A stretch of DNA of 64,000 nucleotides from Chloroflexota bacterium. GTDB lineage: Bacteria > Chloroflexota > Anaerolineae > Anaerolineales > Villigracilaceae. Position numbers and translations under genes: made by a program. The DNA lies in NCBI GenBank assembly GCA_019873735.1, contig JAIOAQ010000012.1:1-64000 (forward strand), given 5' to 3'. Within the stretch, counting starts at the first letter, position 1; each line of letters starts with the position of its first letter. The notes beneath the pieces are model-generated. The model saw only the letters and a program-made list of their open reading frames with translations, was not told the origin of the DNA and searched no databases. Below, piece by piece: positions 1 through 8,889 of this stretch.

Positions 1-143
1 CCGGTCTGGCGGACGCGGGCGTAGATTTCGGCCGGGGAGAGGTGACCGTCGTGGTGCAGGGCTTCGAGGATGGCCAGCCGCTGCGGGGTCATGCGGTAGC
101 CGCGGGCGCGCAGCGCCTGGGAGTGTTGGGCAAGGCAGGACAT
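1..143 (-). CDS. Fur-family metalloregulator, N-terminal fragment
   Basis: About 47 codons are visible; the gene runs off the left edge. The reverse strand reads MSCLAQHSQALRARGYRMTP and continues QRLAILEALHHDGHLSPAEI, the usual start of a Fur/Zur/PerR winged-helix domain: an opening helix, R-x-T-x-Q-R, then the L-S-A-x-E-I/V helix leading into recognition helix 3. The C-terminal metal-binding half lies outside, so iron, zinc, manganese and peroxide sensing cannot be told apart. The ATG is chosen because the protein aligns from its first residues and an AT-rich palindrome sits 9 bp upstream, suggesting autoregulation. A second, complete Fur-family gene lies at about 11 kb, so this organism has at least two. 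Confidence 0.85.
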   Translation of the reverse strand, partial: MSCLAQHSQALRARGYRMTPQRLAILEALHHDGHLSPAEIYARVRQT

Positions 144-151
144 GAGGTTCC

Positions 152-189
152 TTATTGCAAAAAGTATCAATTGGTATTATATGCAATAA
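152..189. promoter_or_regulatory. Palindromic operator upstream of the Fur-family gene
   Basis: An interrupted palindrome of 38 bp is centred on CAATTG (168-173). The outer arms TTATTGCA (152-159) and TGCAATAA (182-189) are exact reverse complements, and the inner part AGTATCAATTGGTATT is nearly symmetric about the same centre. It is AT-rich in a GC-rich genome and lies directly before the Fur-type start codon. Binding by this Fur homologue is inferred from position. The sequence is not the classical GATAATGATAATCATTATC box, which leaves room for a PerR- or Zur-like specificity. Confidence 0.6.
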
Positions 190-220
190 GAGCAAGGTGT
201 CAATGTTATTTGAGTTCCTC

Positions 221-248
221 TTGACAGGCCTGCTGTTTTGCAGATAAT
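221..248 (+). promoter_or_regulatory. Promoter of the pheST T-box transcript
   Basis: A consensus -35 box TTGACA (221-226) and a -10-like GATAAT (243-248) are separated by 16 bp. Transcription would start around 255, just ahead of the T-box leader. Confidence 0.6.
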
Positions 249-254
249 AACAGC

Positions 255-540
255 ATTCAAATTTTTAAAGGCTGTGAAAGAGGAAAGTAGACCGGTGGAA
301 GCCGACAGGGAGGCGCGGGCTTAGACTGAGACCCCCGCTCGTGTGGAATCCGGCCGAAGTTCCCTCTGGAGCCGCTCCGGGGAAGGGCAGTTTGTCTGGT
401 AGTCGGAGCCGTCTCTCCAACGTTAGATGGAGTGCCAATCGCCATAAGGCCGTTGGCAGGAGTGGGTCGGTTTTCTGACCAAAGCGGGTGGTACCGCGGG
501 AATTTCTCCCGTCCCGGCAGGGACGGGAGTTTTTATGCAG
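255..540 (+). promoter_or_regulatory. T-box riboswitch leader (tRNA-Phe sensing)
   Basis: The leader shows the T-box hallmarks in order: a Stem I region with GAAAGTAGA near its start, the antiterminator T-box bulge GGTGGTACCGCGGG (487-500), and a strong rho-independent terminator with arms CTCCCGTCCC / GGGACGGGAG followed by TTTTT (505-535). Uncharged tRNA would pair with the bulge and stop terminator formation. The gene downstream is pheS, so the specifier should be a Phe codon; a TTC in GAAGTTCCC near 360 is a candidate, but I did not fold Stem I. It controls pheS and pheT together. Confidence 0.92.
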
Positions 541-609
541 GTGATCGTTGTGCCGTAATTTTGTCCAGAGTTTCATGATTGTGGTCCCATGGTCAGACTG
601 GAGGTTTAG

Positions 610-1668
610 ATGCTAGAGAGAATCGAGCAAATCAAAAAAGAGGCCTTAGAGTCTCTCCAAAAGGTGCAGGATGAGGCGGCGCTGGAGCAATGGCGCATTG
701 CTCATTTGGGGCGCAGTTCGCCGCTGATGCAAGTCTTTAGCGAATTTGGCGCTCTACCAAAAGAAGAACGTCCCCGCATTGGTCAGGCGGCTAACCAGGC
801 CAAACAGGTAATTGAGGCCTCGTTTTCTGAGCGTGCTCAGGCCATCCAGGAAATGAAGTTGAACCGTGCGCTGACAGAAGATACGCTGGATGTGACGTTG
901 CCGGGACGTGATTTCCGGCGTGGGCGCTTGCATCCGTCCACTCAGACAATGCGCCGGATACTGGCGATCCTGGCAGAGATGGGTTTCCAGGTCTTTACGT
1001 CGCGAGAGGTTGAGACGGATGAGTACAATTTCCAGTTGTTGAATTTCCCGCCGCATCATCCGGCGCGCGAGATGCAGGATACGCTTTATATCCAGGCTGA
1101 AGGGCGCGGCGACAATCCGCTTTTGCTCAAGACGCATACCTCGCCCGGGCAGATTCGCTCGATGCGTTATTTTGCAGCGCTGAACCCGGATAATCCACCG
1201 CCCATCCGGATTGCCTTGCCCGGCATGTGCTTCCGCGCCGAGCAGATTACGGCTCGTTCTGAAGTGCAATTCAACCAGGTGGAAGGATTGGCGGTCGGGG
1301 AGGGCATCACCTATGCCGACTTGAAGGGTACGCTGGCCGATTTTGCGCGCCGCATGTTTGGGCAAAATGCGCGCGTGCGTTTTCGCTCTTCATATTTCCC
1401 ATTTACAGAGCCAAGTGCTGAAGTGGATGTGGAATGTTTTGTCTGCGGCGGGAAGGGTTGTTCGGTTTGCAAGCAGTCGGGCTGGCTGGAGATTCTGGGC
1501 TGTGGGATGGTGCACCCGGTTGTTTTGCAAAATGGCGGCTATGACCCGCGCCGTTATACCGGTTATGCTTTTGGTATGGGGCCTGAACGTCAGGCTATGC
1601 TTCGTTATCGCATCAATGATATTCGTTATTTCTGGGGAAACGATATGCGTTTCCTCGAGCAGTTCTAG
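610..1668 (+). CDS. pheS: Phenylalanyl-tRNA synthetase alpha subunit
   Basis: Catalytic alpha chain of the (alpha-beta)2 enzyme that charges tRNA-Phe in the cytoplasm. At 352 aa it has the normal family length: an N-terminal coiled coil (about residues 1-90), then the class II synthetase core with motif 2 around LPGMCFRAEQITARSEVQFN and motif 3 near GFGMGPER-like YAFGMGPERQAML close to the C-terminus. The CFVCGGKGCSVCKQSGW four-cysteine insertion, also seen in Bacillus-type PheS, is complete and probably binds zinc. The ATG is preceded by TGGAGG at good spacing. pheT begins 9 bp after the stop, so the two are co-transcribed under the T-box leader. Confidence 0.97.
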   Translation: MLERIEQIKKEALESLQKVQDEAALEQWRIAHLGRSSPLMQVFSEFGALPKEERPRIGQAANQAKQVIEASFSERAQAIQEMKLNRALTEDTLDVTLPGRDFRRGRLHPSTQTMRRILAILAEMGFQVFTSREVETDEYNFQLLNFPPHHPAREMQDTLYIQAEGRGDNPLLLKTHTSPGQIRSMRYFAALNPDNPPPIRIALPGMCFRAEQITARSEVQFNQVEGLAVGEGITYADLKGTLADFARRMFGQNARVRFRSSYFPFTEPSAEVDVECFVCGGKGCSVCKQSGWLEILGCGMVHPVVLQNGGYDPRRYTGYAFGMGPERQAMLRYRINDIRYFWGNDMRFLEQF

Positions 1669-1677
1669 GAGGCCGGC

Positions 1678-4194
1678 ATGAAAGTCCCTCTTTCGTGGCT
1701 TAGAGATTTTGTTGATATCCACCTGCCCGTTGAAGACCTGGCGCGCAAGTTGACCGCCGCCGGGCTAGAGGTAGATAGTATCCGCTATGTTGGTTTGCCG
1801 GTGCCTGAAACCAAAGCCGGTGAGCGGCATGAATTTAAGAGCGATGGTATTGCCTGGGATCGGGAGAAAATTGTGGTGGCCGAAATTTATGAGGTGATGC
1901 CGCATCCCAATGCTGACCGCTTGGTGCTGTGCGACCTGTTCGATGGCAGGGAGAAACATATTGTCTTGACCGGCGCTCCGAATCTGTATCCTTACAAAGG
2001 TCAGGGCAAACTACCCAGGCCGATCAAGGTGGCCTATGCTAAGGAAGGCGCTACCCTTTATGATGGACATGCAGACGGCCAAACCTTGATGACGCTCAAA
2101 CGAACCAAGATTCGAGGGGTGGAGTCGTATTCGATGGCCTGTTCGGAGAAGGAACTCGGTATCTCCGATGACCACGAGGGGATTATCTTTCTGGATGATG
2201 ACGCCATTCCCGGCACGCCGCTGGCAGATTACATGGGCGATGTGGTCTTTGAGATTTCGATCTTGCCCAATATGGCGCGCTGTGCAAACATTTTCGGCAT
2301 TGCGCGCGAGGTGGCGGCGCTTACCGGTCAGCCTTTGAAAAAGCCGCAGATACGGGAGCAGGCCGGGGGGAGTCCGATCCGAGATTTGGTCAAAATCAGG
2401 ATTGAGAATCCGGAGTTGAATCCGCGCTTTGTGTTGGGACTCATCCGGAACGTGGAAATCAAGCCCAGCCCTTACTGGGTTCAGCGGCGTCTGCGCTTGG
2501 CGGGAATGCGCCCGATTAACAACGTGGTTGACGCGACAAACTACACAATGCTTGAAATTGGTGAACCATTGCATGCCTTTGATTATGATGTGCTTGTACG
2601 ACGGGCTGGCGGCCAGCCGGTGACAATCATTACCCGCACGGCCCGCCCCGGCGAGAAATTGACCACGCTGGATGGGGTAGAACGTACACTTTCTGAGAAC
2701 AACGTGCTGGTATGTGACTCTGCAGGGGCGCTTTCCATTGCAGGTGTTATGGGTGGGCAGGAGAGCGAAATCACGGAAGCCACGCGCAATATTTTGTTGG
2801 AAGGCGCGGCCTGGAACTTCATTAACATCCGGCGAACGGCGCGGGAGCATAATCTGCCCTCAGAGGCTTCCTATCGCTTTTCGCGCGGCGTTCACCCTGC
2901 CCTGGCCGATGTGGGCGTCCGCCGCTGTCTGGAGTGGATGGCTGCATGGGCGGGCGGCGTGGCTGCCCCCGACCTGGTGGATGCTTATCCTTTACCGCCG
3001 GTTGACCCGACAGTGGAGGTGACGCCGCGCGATGTGCGCCGTCTGTTGGGAATCGAGATGAGCGCTGAGCAGATTGCCGATCTGTTGCGGCGGGTGGAAT
3101 TCGAATGTCAGGTAGATGGCGATACGGTCACGGTCAAGACACCACCTTATCGGATGGATATTGGCGAGGGGGTGGTGGGGCTGGCCGATGTGCTGGAGGA
3201 AGTAGCGCGGCTGTATGGTATTGAGAATATTCCTGAAACGCGCATGGCCGACCCGCTGCCTCCGCAGTTGGGAAATCCTGCTTATGAGAGAGAAGAACAT
3301 TTACGCGATATTCTGGTCAACCTGGGTTTGCAGGAGGTTATTACCTATCGCCCGACATCACAAGAGCGTGAGGCCCGGCTGGGGATCGGTGGTGAGGCAG
3401 TGCGCATTGCCAACCCAATTGCTCCCGAACGTTCCATTTTGCGCCGCAGCCTGCTTGCCTCGGTCTTGGACATCACCGAGAAAAACGCCCGCTTGAGAGA
3501 GTCCCTTGCGTTCTTTGAAATTGGCCCCGTCTTTGTCTCGCGTGGGAATGATTTGCCGGATGAACCTCGCAAACTGGCGATTGTGTTGACGGGTAAGCGT
3601 TACAGCCAGGCGTGGGACAGCAAGTCTTCGGCTCTGCTGGATTTCTACGATTTGAAGGGCATCGTGGCCGGAATGCTGGATGCGCTTGCACTGCGCGGCG
3701 TCAGTTACGAACCTTTAAGAGAAAGCCCCATCTATCATCCTGGCAAATGCGCCCAGGTGATTTATGACGGCAAGATACTTGGCGTCTTTGGTGAGTTGCA
3801 CCCAACGATCCATGCGCGTTATGAGTTTGGGAATGCGCCTGTGTTGGGTGCGGAGTTTGATTTGGATCTCCTGCTTTCGGTTGAGCCGGTTTATACGATT
3901 CGTCCGGTTCCAGAGTTCCCGCCGGTATTGGAGGATATTGCTGTTGTTGTGGATGATGCTGTTCCGGCTGCCCAGGTTGAGGCGCTTATCCGTCAAACCG
4001 GCGGCAAGATGGTGACATCGGTGCGCCTGTTTGACGTTTTCCGCGGGGAGCAGATTGGCCGGGGTAAGAAGTCGTTGGCTTACAGCCTGACTTATCAGGC
4101 TGACAAGACGCTAACCGATGATGAGGTGGCTACGGTTCGCAATAAGATTGTGCAGCGGCTCCAGCGGGAACTTGGAGCGGTGCTCAGAACCTGA
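1678..4194 (+). CDS. pheT: Phenylalanyl-tRNA synthetase beta subunit
   Basis: The 838-aa beta chain carries the editing and tRNA-binding functions of PheRS. The N-terminus MKVPLSWLRDFVDIHLPVED is typical, followed by an OB-fold tRNA-binding domain (about residues 60-185, with HPNADRLVLCDL), the B3/B4 editing domain (about 230-400, with the SYRFSRGVHP block), B5 (about 420-500), a degenerate class II core, and the C-terminal ferredoxin-like anticodon-binding domain (about 745-838, ending in LQRELGAVLRT). The ATG follows GGAGGCCGGC. It is slightly longer than many PheT, mostly from a loop in the OB domain. It shares the pheS transcript and is followed by a terminator. Confidence 0.97.
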   Translation: MKVPLSWLRDFVDIHLPVEDLARKLTAAGLEVDSIRYVGLPVPETKAGERHEFKSDGIAWDREKIVVAEIYEVMPHPNADRLVLCDLFDGREKHIVLTGAPNLYPYKGQGKLPRPIKVAYAKEGATLYDGHADGQTLMTLKRTKIRGVESYSMACSEKELGISDDHEGIIFLDDDAIPGTPLADYMGDVVFEISILPNMARCANIFGIAREVAALTGQPLKKPQIREQAGGSPIRDLVKIRIENPELNPRFVLGLIRNVEIKPSPYWVQRRLRLAGMRPINNVVDATNYTMLEIGEPLHAFDYDVLVRRAGGQPVTIITRTARPGEKLTTLDGVERTLSENNVLVCDSAGALSIAGVMGGQESEITEATRNILLEGAAWNFINIRRTAREHNLPSEASYRFSRGVHPALADVGVRRCLEWMAAWAGGVAAPDLVDAYPLPPVDPTVEVTPRDVRRLLGIEMSAEQIADLLRRVEFECQVDGDTVTVKTPPYRMDIGEGVVGLADVLEEVARLYGIENIPETRMADPLPPQLGNPAYEREEHLRDILVNLGLQEVITYRPTSQEREARLGIGGEAVRIANPIAPERSILRRSLLASVLDITEKNARLRESLAFFEIGPVFVSRGNDLPDEPRKLAIVLTGKRYSQAWDSKSSALLDFYDLKGIVAGMLDALALRGVSYEPLRESPIYHPGKCAQVIYDGKILGVFGELHPTIHARYEFGNAPVLGAEFDLDLLLSVEPVYTIRPVPEFPPVLEDIAVVVDDAVPAAQVEALIRQTGGKMVTSVRLFDVFRGEQIGRGKKSLAYSLTYQADKTLTDDEVATVRNKIVQRLQRELGAVLRT

Positions 4195-4251
4195 AAAGAA
4201 TCTGGTCCGACAGGGGGATGGTAGGCAATGTCTCTTTTGGCTACTGAGCCG

Positions 4252-4316
4252 CATTCACTCCCAGTCCCTTCCGCCGGTGGAAGATGGGCTGGGAGTGAGT
4301 GTTTGGCCGCATTTTT
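4252..4316 (+). terminator. Terminator after pheT
   Basis: The arms TCACTCCCAG (4255-4264) and CTGGGAGTGA (4289-4298) form a long hairpin, and TTTTTT follows a few bases later at 4312. It lies between convergent pheT and metH. Confidence 0.7.
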
Positions 4317-7300
4317 TACTTCATCAACTGCTCTACACGACTCTCTCCTACGCTATAATACTTTGCCTGCGGGTGGTGGACGATGATGGCCGCGGTGGAT
4401 TGTTCGGGGATTAACTGGTAGGCAGGGCTGAGACTCATGCCGAGTTCTTTCTCCGCCGGCAGCAGGTCAAAGACCTTGCGGTGGTCTTCCAAGTCAGGGA
4501 TAGCGGGGTAGCCCCAGGAGTAGCGTTTGCCCTGGCCTTCGGGCAGTCCCAATTCGCGGCGGATGTGGCGGTGCAGGTATTCGGCGGTGGCTTCGGCGGT
4601 TTGGACAGCCAGCCCATGGACAAAGTAGGCTTCGGTGTAGTCGTGGGCGGCTTGCAGGGCGTCGAATTTTTCGGTGGCTGCCTGCCCGACGGTGACAACC
4701 TGGAAGGCGACGACATCCATTTGGCCAGAGTCGACGGAGGCGAAGTAGTCGGCCAGGCAGAGATGCTCGTCGTGATGTTGGCGGGGGAAGGTGAAACGGG
4801 CGATTTCCCTCGCCCCCCTCCCCTCTCCCATAGGGAGAGGGGAGCTGCCCTCACCCTGGCCCTCTCCCATAGGGAGAGGGGAGTAGATGATGAGGTCGTT
4901 GCCATCGGACTGGCAGGGGAAGTAGCCATAGACGGCTTGCGGTTTGAGCCAACCGGTTTTGAGGGCGTCGCGCTTCATCCGTTCCAGGCGGGCGTCGAAG
5001 TCGGCTTTGAGTTTGTCCCATTCAGCACCGTGAGCATTTTTTGCGCCCCAGGAGAGCCGATAGAGTTCATTGATGTTCAGGTGCTGGAAGATGATTTCAA
5101 GCGGCATGGCGCGGACAACTTTCCAGCCGTAAGAGACGCCAGGCGGGAGCGAAATGGGTTGAGGGACAATGGATGAGCGTTGAACGCTGACGGTTGACCG
5201 TTCCGCCTGGCTAGCCCTTCCGAGTTCCATATCCGCTTCTTTTTGGATTTGTTCGATGAGGGCCGGGCGTTTGGAGTCGTCAATCAGCATATCCATCGTT
5301 TCCAGGCCCTCGAAGGCATCTTTGCAGTAGAAGACGCCAGGCTGGTAGTAGGAGCCGTCTTCGGTTTGCAGGATACGGCGGCCAAAGCGGCGGTTGATGG
5401 CCGCTCCGCCGATAAGGACGGGGAATTTCAGTCCGCGCCGGTGCAGTTCGTTGACGATGAGCGGCATTTGTTTGGAGGTGCTGACCAGCAGGGCCGAGAG
5501 GCCAATAGCAGTGGCGTTCACTTCAACGGCCTTTGAGATGATGTTCTCGGCAGGAACTTGTTTACCCAGGTCAATCACCTGATAGCCGTTGTTGACGAGA
5601 ATAGTCTTGACCAGGTTTTTGCCGATGTCATGCACGTCGCCGTAGACGGTGGCGAGGACGACCGTGCCTTTGGTGACGCCTTCCACTTTCTCAAGGTAGG
5701 TTTCGAGGCGGGCGACGGCCTTTTTCATCACTTCGGCGGATTGCAGGACAAAGGGCAAGATGAGTTCGCCCGCGCCGAATTTGTCGCCGACTTCTTTCAT
5801 GGCGGGGAGGAGGATGGTGTTGAGGACGTGGACGGCGGCTTCGTGCGCAGTGCGTAGTGCGTGTTGCGTATCATCGTCTGGCTGGTCGGGCGTACTTGGG
5901 TACGTGTTTACCTGGCTACTGATGACTTCATCCACATCCGCTTCAATGCCCTCCTTATACCGCGCCACGATGCGGAAGCGCAGCCTTTCGGCGGGGGTCA
6001 TGCCCTCGAAGGGGTTGGCTTTGGCGGTTTCTTTTGTTTCGGCGCGGCCTTCGAAATATTCGATGTAACGCTGGAGCGCATCGGGGCGGCGGTTGAAAAT
6101 CAGGTCTTCGGCCAGTTCGCGCTCTTCGGCGGGGATTTCGGCGTAGGGTTTGATGTGGGCGGGGTTGACAATCGCCATATCCAGCCCGGCGCGGACGCAG
6201 TGATAGAGCATGACCGAGTTCAGGGTCGGGCGGACGTTGGCGGCCAGGCCAAACGACAGGTTCGAGACGCCCAGCGAGGTGAGGACGCCGGGCAGATTTT
6301 GCTTGATGAGACGGATTCCTTCGATGGTTTCGATGGCCGAGTTGGCAAATTCCGGGTCGCCGGTGGCGAGGGTGAAGGTCAGGGCGTCGAAGACCAGGGA
6401 AGAGGGAGCCAGGCCATGGTCGTTCACGGCGACATCGTATATGCGCTTCGCCACTTCCAGTTTACGCTCGCGGGTTTTTGCCATGCCGCTTTCGTCAATG
6501 GTCAGGATGATGACCGCGGCGTTGTGTTCTTTGGCAAGTTTGAAAACCTTATCGGCTTTTTCGCGCCCGGCTTCAAAATGGGTCGAGTTAATGAGACAGC
6601 GCCCCGGCGCAGTTTTCAGGGCGACTTCCAGTACGTCTAGTTCGGTGGTGTCAATCACCAGCGGCAGGTCAATGCCCGCCGTAACCAGTTTGCGGATGAC
6701 CTGGCGCATGAGATAGGGCTCATCGCCGCGCTCGGTGACCGCCACGGAAATATCCAGCCCGTGCGCGCCGTTATCCACCTGCTCGCGGGCAACGGTGAGA
6801 ATCGCATCCCAATCTTCGGCCAGCAGCATACGCTTGAAGGCGCGGCTGCCCTGGGCGTTACAGCGTTCACCAATCAGGAAGGGAGGAGGGTCTTGCTGCA
6901 TGGAGAGGGCTTTGATGCCGGAGGCCAGCCTGGGCGTGGTTTGCTGCGGCCGGGGGGGATGCGGCATGTCCCCTATTTTTTCCACCAGCAGTTTCAGGTG
7001 GGCGGGGGTGGTGCCGCAGCAGCCGCCCACGACCGAGATGTTGTGTTTGGTGACGAATTCGTAGAGCGCCTCGGCAAACGGTTCCGGTTCGAGCGGGTAA
7101 ACGGCCTGCCCATCCACATTGAGCGGCAGCCCGGCATTAGGGATGCACGAAACGGGCAGTTTCGTGCCTTCGCCGAGAATGCGGATGGGTTCGCGCATGT
7201 GTTCGGGGCCGGTGGAACAGTTCAGGCCGATAACGTCAATCGGCAGGTCTTCGAGGATGGCGATGGCGGCTTCGATGTCGGTGCCGAGCAGCATGCGTCC

Positions 7301-7978
7301 GCTGGTGTCGAGGGTCACCTGGCATTGAATCGGCAGGTAGATGCCGGTTTCTTCAAAGGCTTTGATGATACCGTGAATGGCGGCTTTGACCTCGAGGATG
7401 TCTTGCGAGGTTTCGATGAGAAGCAAGTCCACCCCGCCGCGAATCAGACCGACAGCCTGCTCGCGGAAGACATCGGCCAATTCGTCGAAAGAGATGTTGG
7501 AGAGTTCCGGGTCATCGGCGGAGGGGAGTTTGCCCGAGGGGCCGATGGAACCGGCGACGAAGCGGGGATGAGAGTCAGGAGTTAGGGGATAGGAGTTAGG
7601 AGACGTATCTACCTGTGTACCTGTGTACGTTTTTACCGAATATTCATCCGCCAGTTTGCGGGCCAGCCGAGCAGCCGCCTCGTTGATTTCAATTGTCCGC
7701 TCGGCCAGGCCGTATTCGCCCAATGTCAGGCGGTTGGAGCGGAAGGTGTCAGTTTCCAGCACGTCCACGCCGGCTTCGAGAAAGGAGCGATGAACGGCTT
7801 CTACGGCCTGAGGGTACGAGATGACCAGGTAGTCGTTACAGCCGTTGTATTGTTCGCCGCCGAAGTGCTCAGCGGTGAGATTCATTTTTTGCAAACTGGT
7901 GCCCATCGCGCCATCGAAGACGAGCACTTTCTTTTCGAGGGCGTCGAGGTAGCGGCGGTTAGTGTAGATTCGATTCAC
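4316..7978 (-). CDS. metH: Cobalamin-dependent methionine synthase
   Basis: Transfers the methyl group of 5-methyl-tetrahydrofolate to homocysteine through B12. All four modules are present in 1220 aa: a homocysteine/zinc domain (about 1-340; ligands Cys near 254 and the CC pair near 320 in GGCCGTTPAH), the pterin-binding barrel (about 355-650), the cobalamin module (about 680-930) with DVHDIG and the B12-ligand His at about 783, and the reactivation domain (about 980-1220, with SWGYPAIPDLEDHRKVF). The start is GTG, chosen for AGGAGTG 7 bases upstream. Three stretches (about residues 113-138, 688-715 and 1032-1055) look like in-frame insertions of short DNA repeats in loops or linkers; the catalytic blocks are intact. 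Confidence 0.96.
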   Translation of the reverse strand: MNRIYTNRRYLDALEKKVLVFDGAMGTSLQKMNLTAEHFGGEQYNGCNDYLVISYPQAVEAVHRSFLEAGVDVLETDTFRSNRLTLGEYGLAERTIEINEAAARLARKLADEYSVKTYTGTQVDTSPNSYPLTPDSHPRFVAGSIGPSGKLPSADDPELSNISFDELADVFREQAVGLIRGGVDLLLIETSQDILEVKAAIHGIIKAFEETGIYLPIQCQVTLDTSGRMLLGTDIEAAIAILEDLPIDVIGLNCSTGPEHMREPIRILGEGTKLPVSCIPNAGLPLNVDGQAVYPLEPEPFAEALYEFVTKHNISVVGGCCGTTPAHLKLLVEKIGDMPHPPRPQQTTPRLASGIKALSMQQDPPPFLIGERCNAQGSRAFKRMLLAEDWDAILTVAREQVDNGAHGLDISVAVTERGDEPYLMRQVIRKLVTAGIDLPLVIDTTELDVLEVALKTAPGRCLINSTHFEAGREKADKVFKLAKEHNAAVIILTIDESGMAKTRERKLEVAKRIYDVAVNDHGLAPSSLVFDALTFTLATGDPEFANSAIETIEGIRLIKQNLPGVLTSLGVSNLSFGLAANVRPTLNSVMLYHCVRAGLDMAIVNPAHIKPYAEIPAEERELAEDLIFNRRPDALQRYIEYFEGRAETKETAKANPFEGMTPAERLRFRIVARYKEGIEADVDEVISSQVNTYPSTPDQPDDDTQHALRTAHEAAVHVLNTILLPAMKEVGDKFGAGELILPFVLQSAEVMKKAVARLETYLEKVEGVTKGTVVLATVYGDVHDIGKNLVKTILVNNGYQVIDLGKQVPAENIISKAVEVNATAIGLSALLVSTSKQMPLIVNELHRRGLKFPVLIGGAAINRRFGRRILQTEDGSYYQPGVFYCKDAFEGLETMDMLIDDSKRPALIEQIQKEADMELGRASQAERSTVSVQRSSIVPQPISLPPGVSYGWKVVRAMPLEIIFQHLNINELYRLSWGAKNAHGAEWDKLKADFDARLERMKRDALKTGWLKPQAVYGYFPCQSDGNDLIIYSPLPMGEGQGEGSSPLPMGEGRGAREIARFTFPRQHHDEHLCLADYFASVDSGQMDVVAFQVVTVGQAATEKFDALQAAHDYTEAYFVHGLAVQTAEATAEYLHRHIRRELGLPEGQGKRYSWGYPAIPDLEDHRKVFDLLPAEKELGMSLSPAYQLIPEQSTAAIIVHHPQAKYYSVGESRVEQLMK
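4815..4886. repeat. Two copies of a GC-rich palindrome inside metH
   Basis: The palindrome CCCTCTCCCATAGGGAGAGG occurs twice, at about 4820-4841 and 4860-4881, separated by 19 bp. Read in the metH frame each copy encodes SPLPMGEG. Short palindromes of this type are usually dispersed intergenic repeats, so here they appear to have been absorbed into the coding frame of the MetH activation domain. Confidence 0.75.
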
Positions 7979-7981
7979 AAT

Positions 7982-8008
7982 TACACTCCTGTACGATGAA
8001 GGAGTGTA
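7982..8008 (-). promoter_or_regulatory. Hairpin covering the metH ribosome-binding site
   Basis: On the metH strand, TACACTCC and GGAGTGTA are exact 8-nt reverse complements with an 11-nt loop. The second arm contains the GGAG of the Shine-Dalgarno sequence of the GTG start. When paired, the ribosome site would be hidden, so metH translation may depend on opening this hairpin. I do not see a recognised cobalamin or SAM riboswitch core in the short space upstream. Confidence 0.5.
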
Positions 8009-8049
8009 TCATAGGGACACTCAGACTGTCAAATACCGTCAAATTTTCT

Positions 8050-8889
8050 CTATATTACCCGCTTTATCTGTTTGACGGCAAAGGCGAAGGTAAACCCCAG
8101 CGTGCTCGTCAGCACGATGGCCGCGCCGGAGGCGATGCCCAGGTAGTAGGAAACGTACAGGCCGACGACGCCGGACCCCGCCGCCAGCGCCGCGGCAATC
8201 GTCATCATCGGGAGCAGGCGCCGGGTCAGGAGCGAGGCGGTCGCCGCTGGGGTGACCAGCATGGCGACCATCAGCGCCACGCCGACCGTCTGCATGGCGA
8301 CGGCCACCGTCACGGCAATCAGCACCAGCATCAGGTTGTTGAAGCGCGTTACCGGCAGGCGCAGCGTCTGGGCCAGCACCGGGTCGAAGGAGATGACGAG
8401 GAATTCCTTGTATAAGGCGGCGATGACCAGCATCACTCCCAGCCCAAAGGCGGCCATCCAGGCCAGCCCCTGCACACTGACGCCCAGCACGTCGCCGAAG
8501 AGGAAGTGACTCAGGTCCACGGCGTAACTGCGGACGGTGGAGATCAGGGCAATGCCCAGGGCGAACATGCCGGCGAAGATGATGCCAATCGCGGTATCCT
8601 CTTTGATCCGCCCGCTGCGGCTGACGGCGCCGATGCCGAGCGAGGCCGCCACCGAAGTCCCCAGCGCCCACCAGAAGAGCGGCTCGCGCGCCCCACCGCT
8701 GACCAGGTAGCCGACCGCCACGCCCGGCAGGATGGTGTGCGCCAGGGCGTCGCCGAAGAAGGCCATGCCGCGCAGGACGACGTACGTCCCAACCACGGCG
8801 CAGATGACGCCTGCCAGCACGGCCGCGATCAGACCGCGCTGCATAAAAGCGTATTGAAGCGGAGTCAAGAGCCAGTCAAGCATGGGCAT
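8050..8889 (-). CDS. znuB: Zinc/manganese ABC transporter permease
   Basis: Integral membrane subunit of the metal importer formed with the two genes upstream on this strand. About 279 aa with eight or nine hydrophobic helices. The family blocks GTYVVLRGMAFFGDALAHT near the start and VTPAATASLLTRRL near residue 210 identify the ABC-3 permease family (ZnuB/MntB/TroC). The ATG in GAACATGCCCATGC is chosen because GAGGGGGG precedes it; a second ATG six bases on is equally possible. The start lies inside the end of the ATPase gene, so the two are translationally coupled. Zn versus Mn cannot be settled from the permease; the Zur-type gene in the operon favours zinc. Confidence 0.9.
   Translation of the reverse strand: MPMLDWLLTPLQYAFMQRGLIAAVLAGVICAVVGTYVVLRGMAFFGDALAHTILPGVAVGYLVSGGAREPLFWWALGTSVAASLGIGAVSRSGRIKEDTAIGIIFAGMFALGIALISTVRSYAVDLSHFLFGDVLGVSVQGLAWMAAFGLGVMLVIAALYKEFLVISFDPVLAQTLRLPVTRFNNLMLVLIAVTVAVAMQTVGVALMVAMLVTPAATASLLTRRLLPMMTIAAALAAGSGVVGLYVSYYLGIASGAAIVLTSTLGFTFAFAVKQIKRVI

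Noticed and set aside
4481-7585. Long plus-strand open frames opposite metH (for example 4481-5176, 5861-6640, 6761-7585)
   Set aside because: They are antisense to a clear full-length MetH, have glycine/valine-rich low-complexity translations expected from reversed GC-rich codons, and lack ribosome sites.
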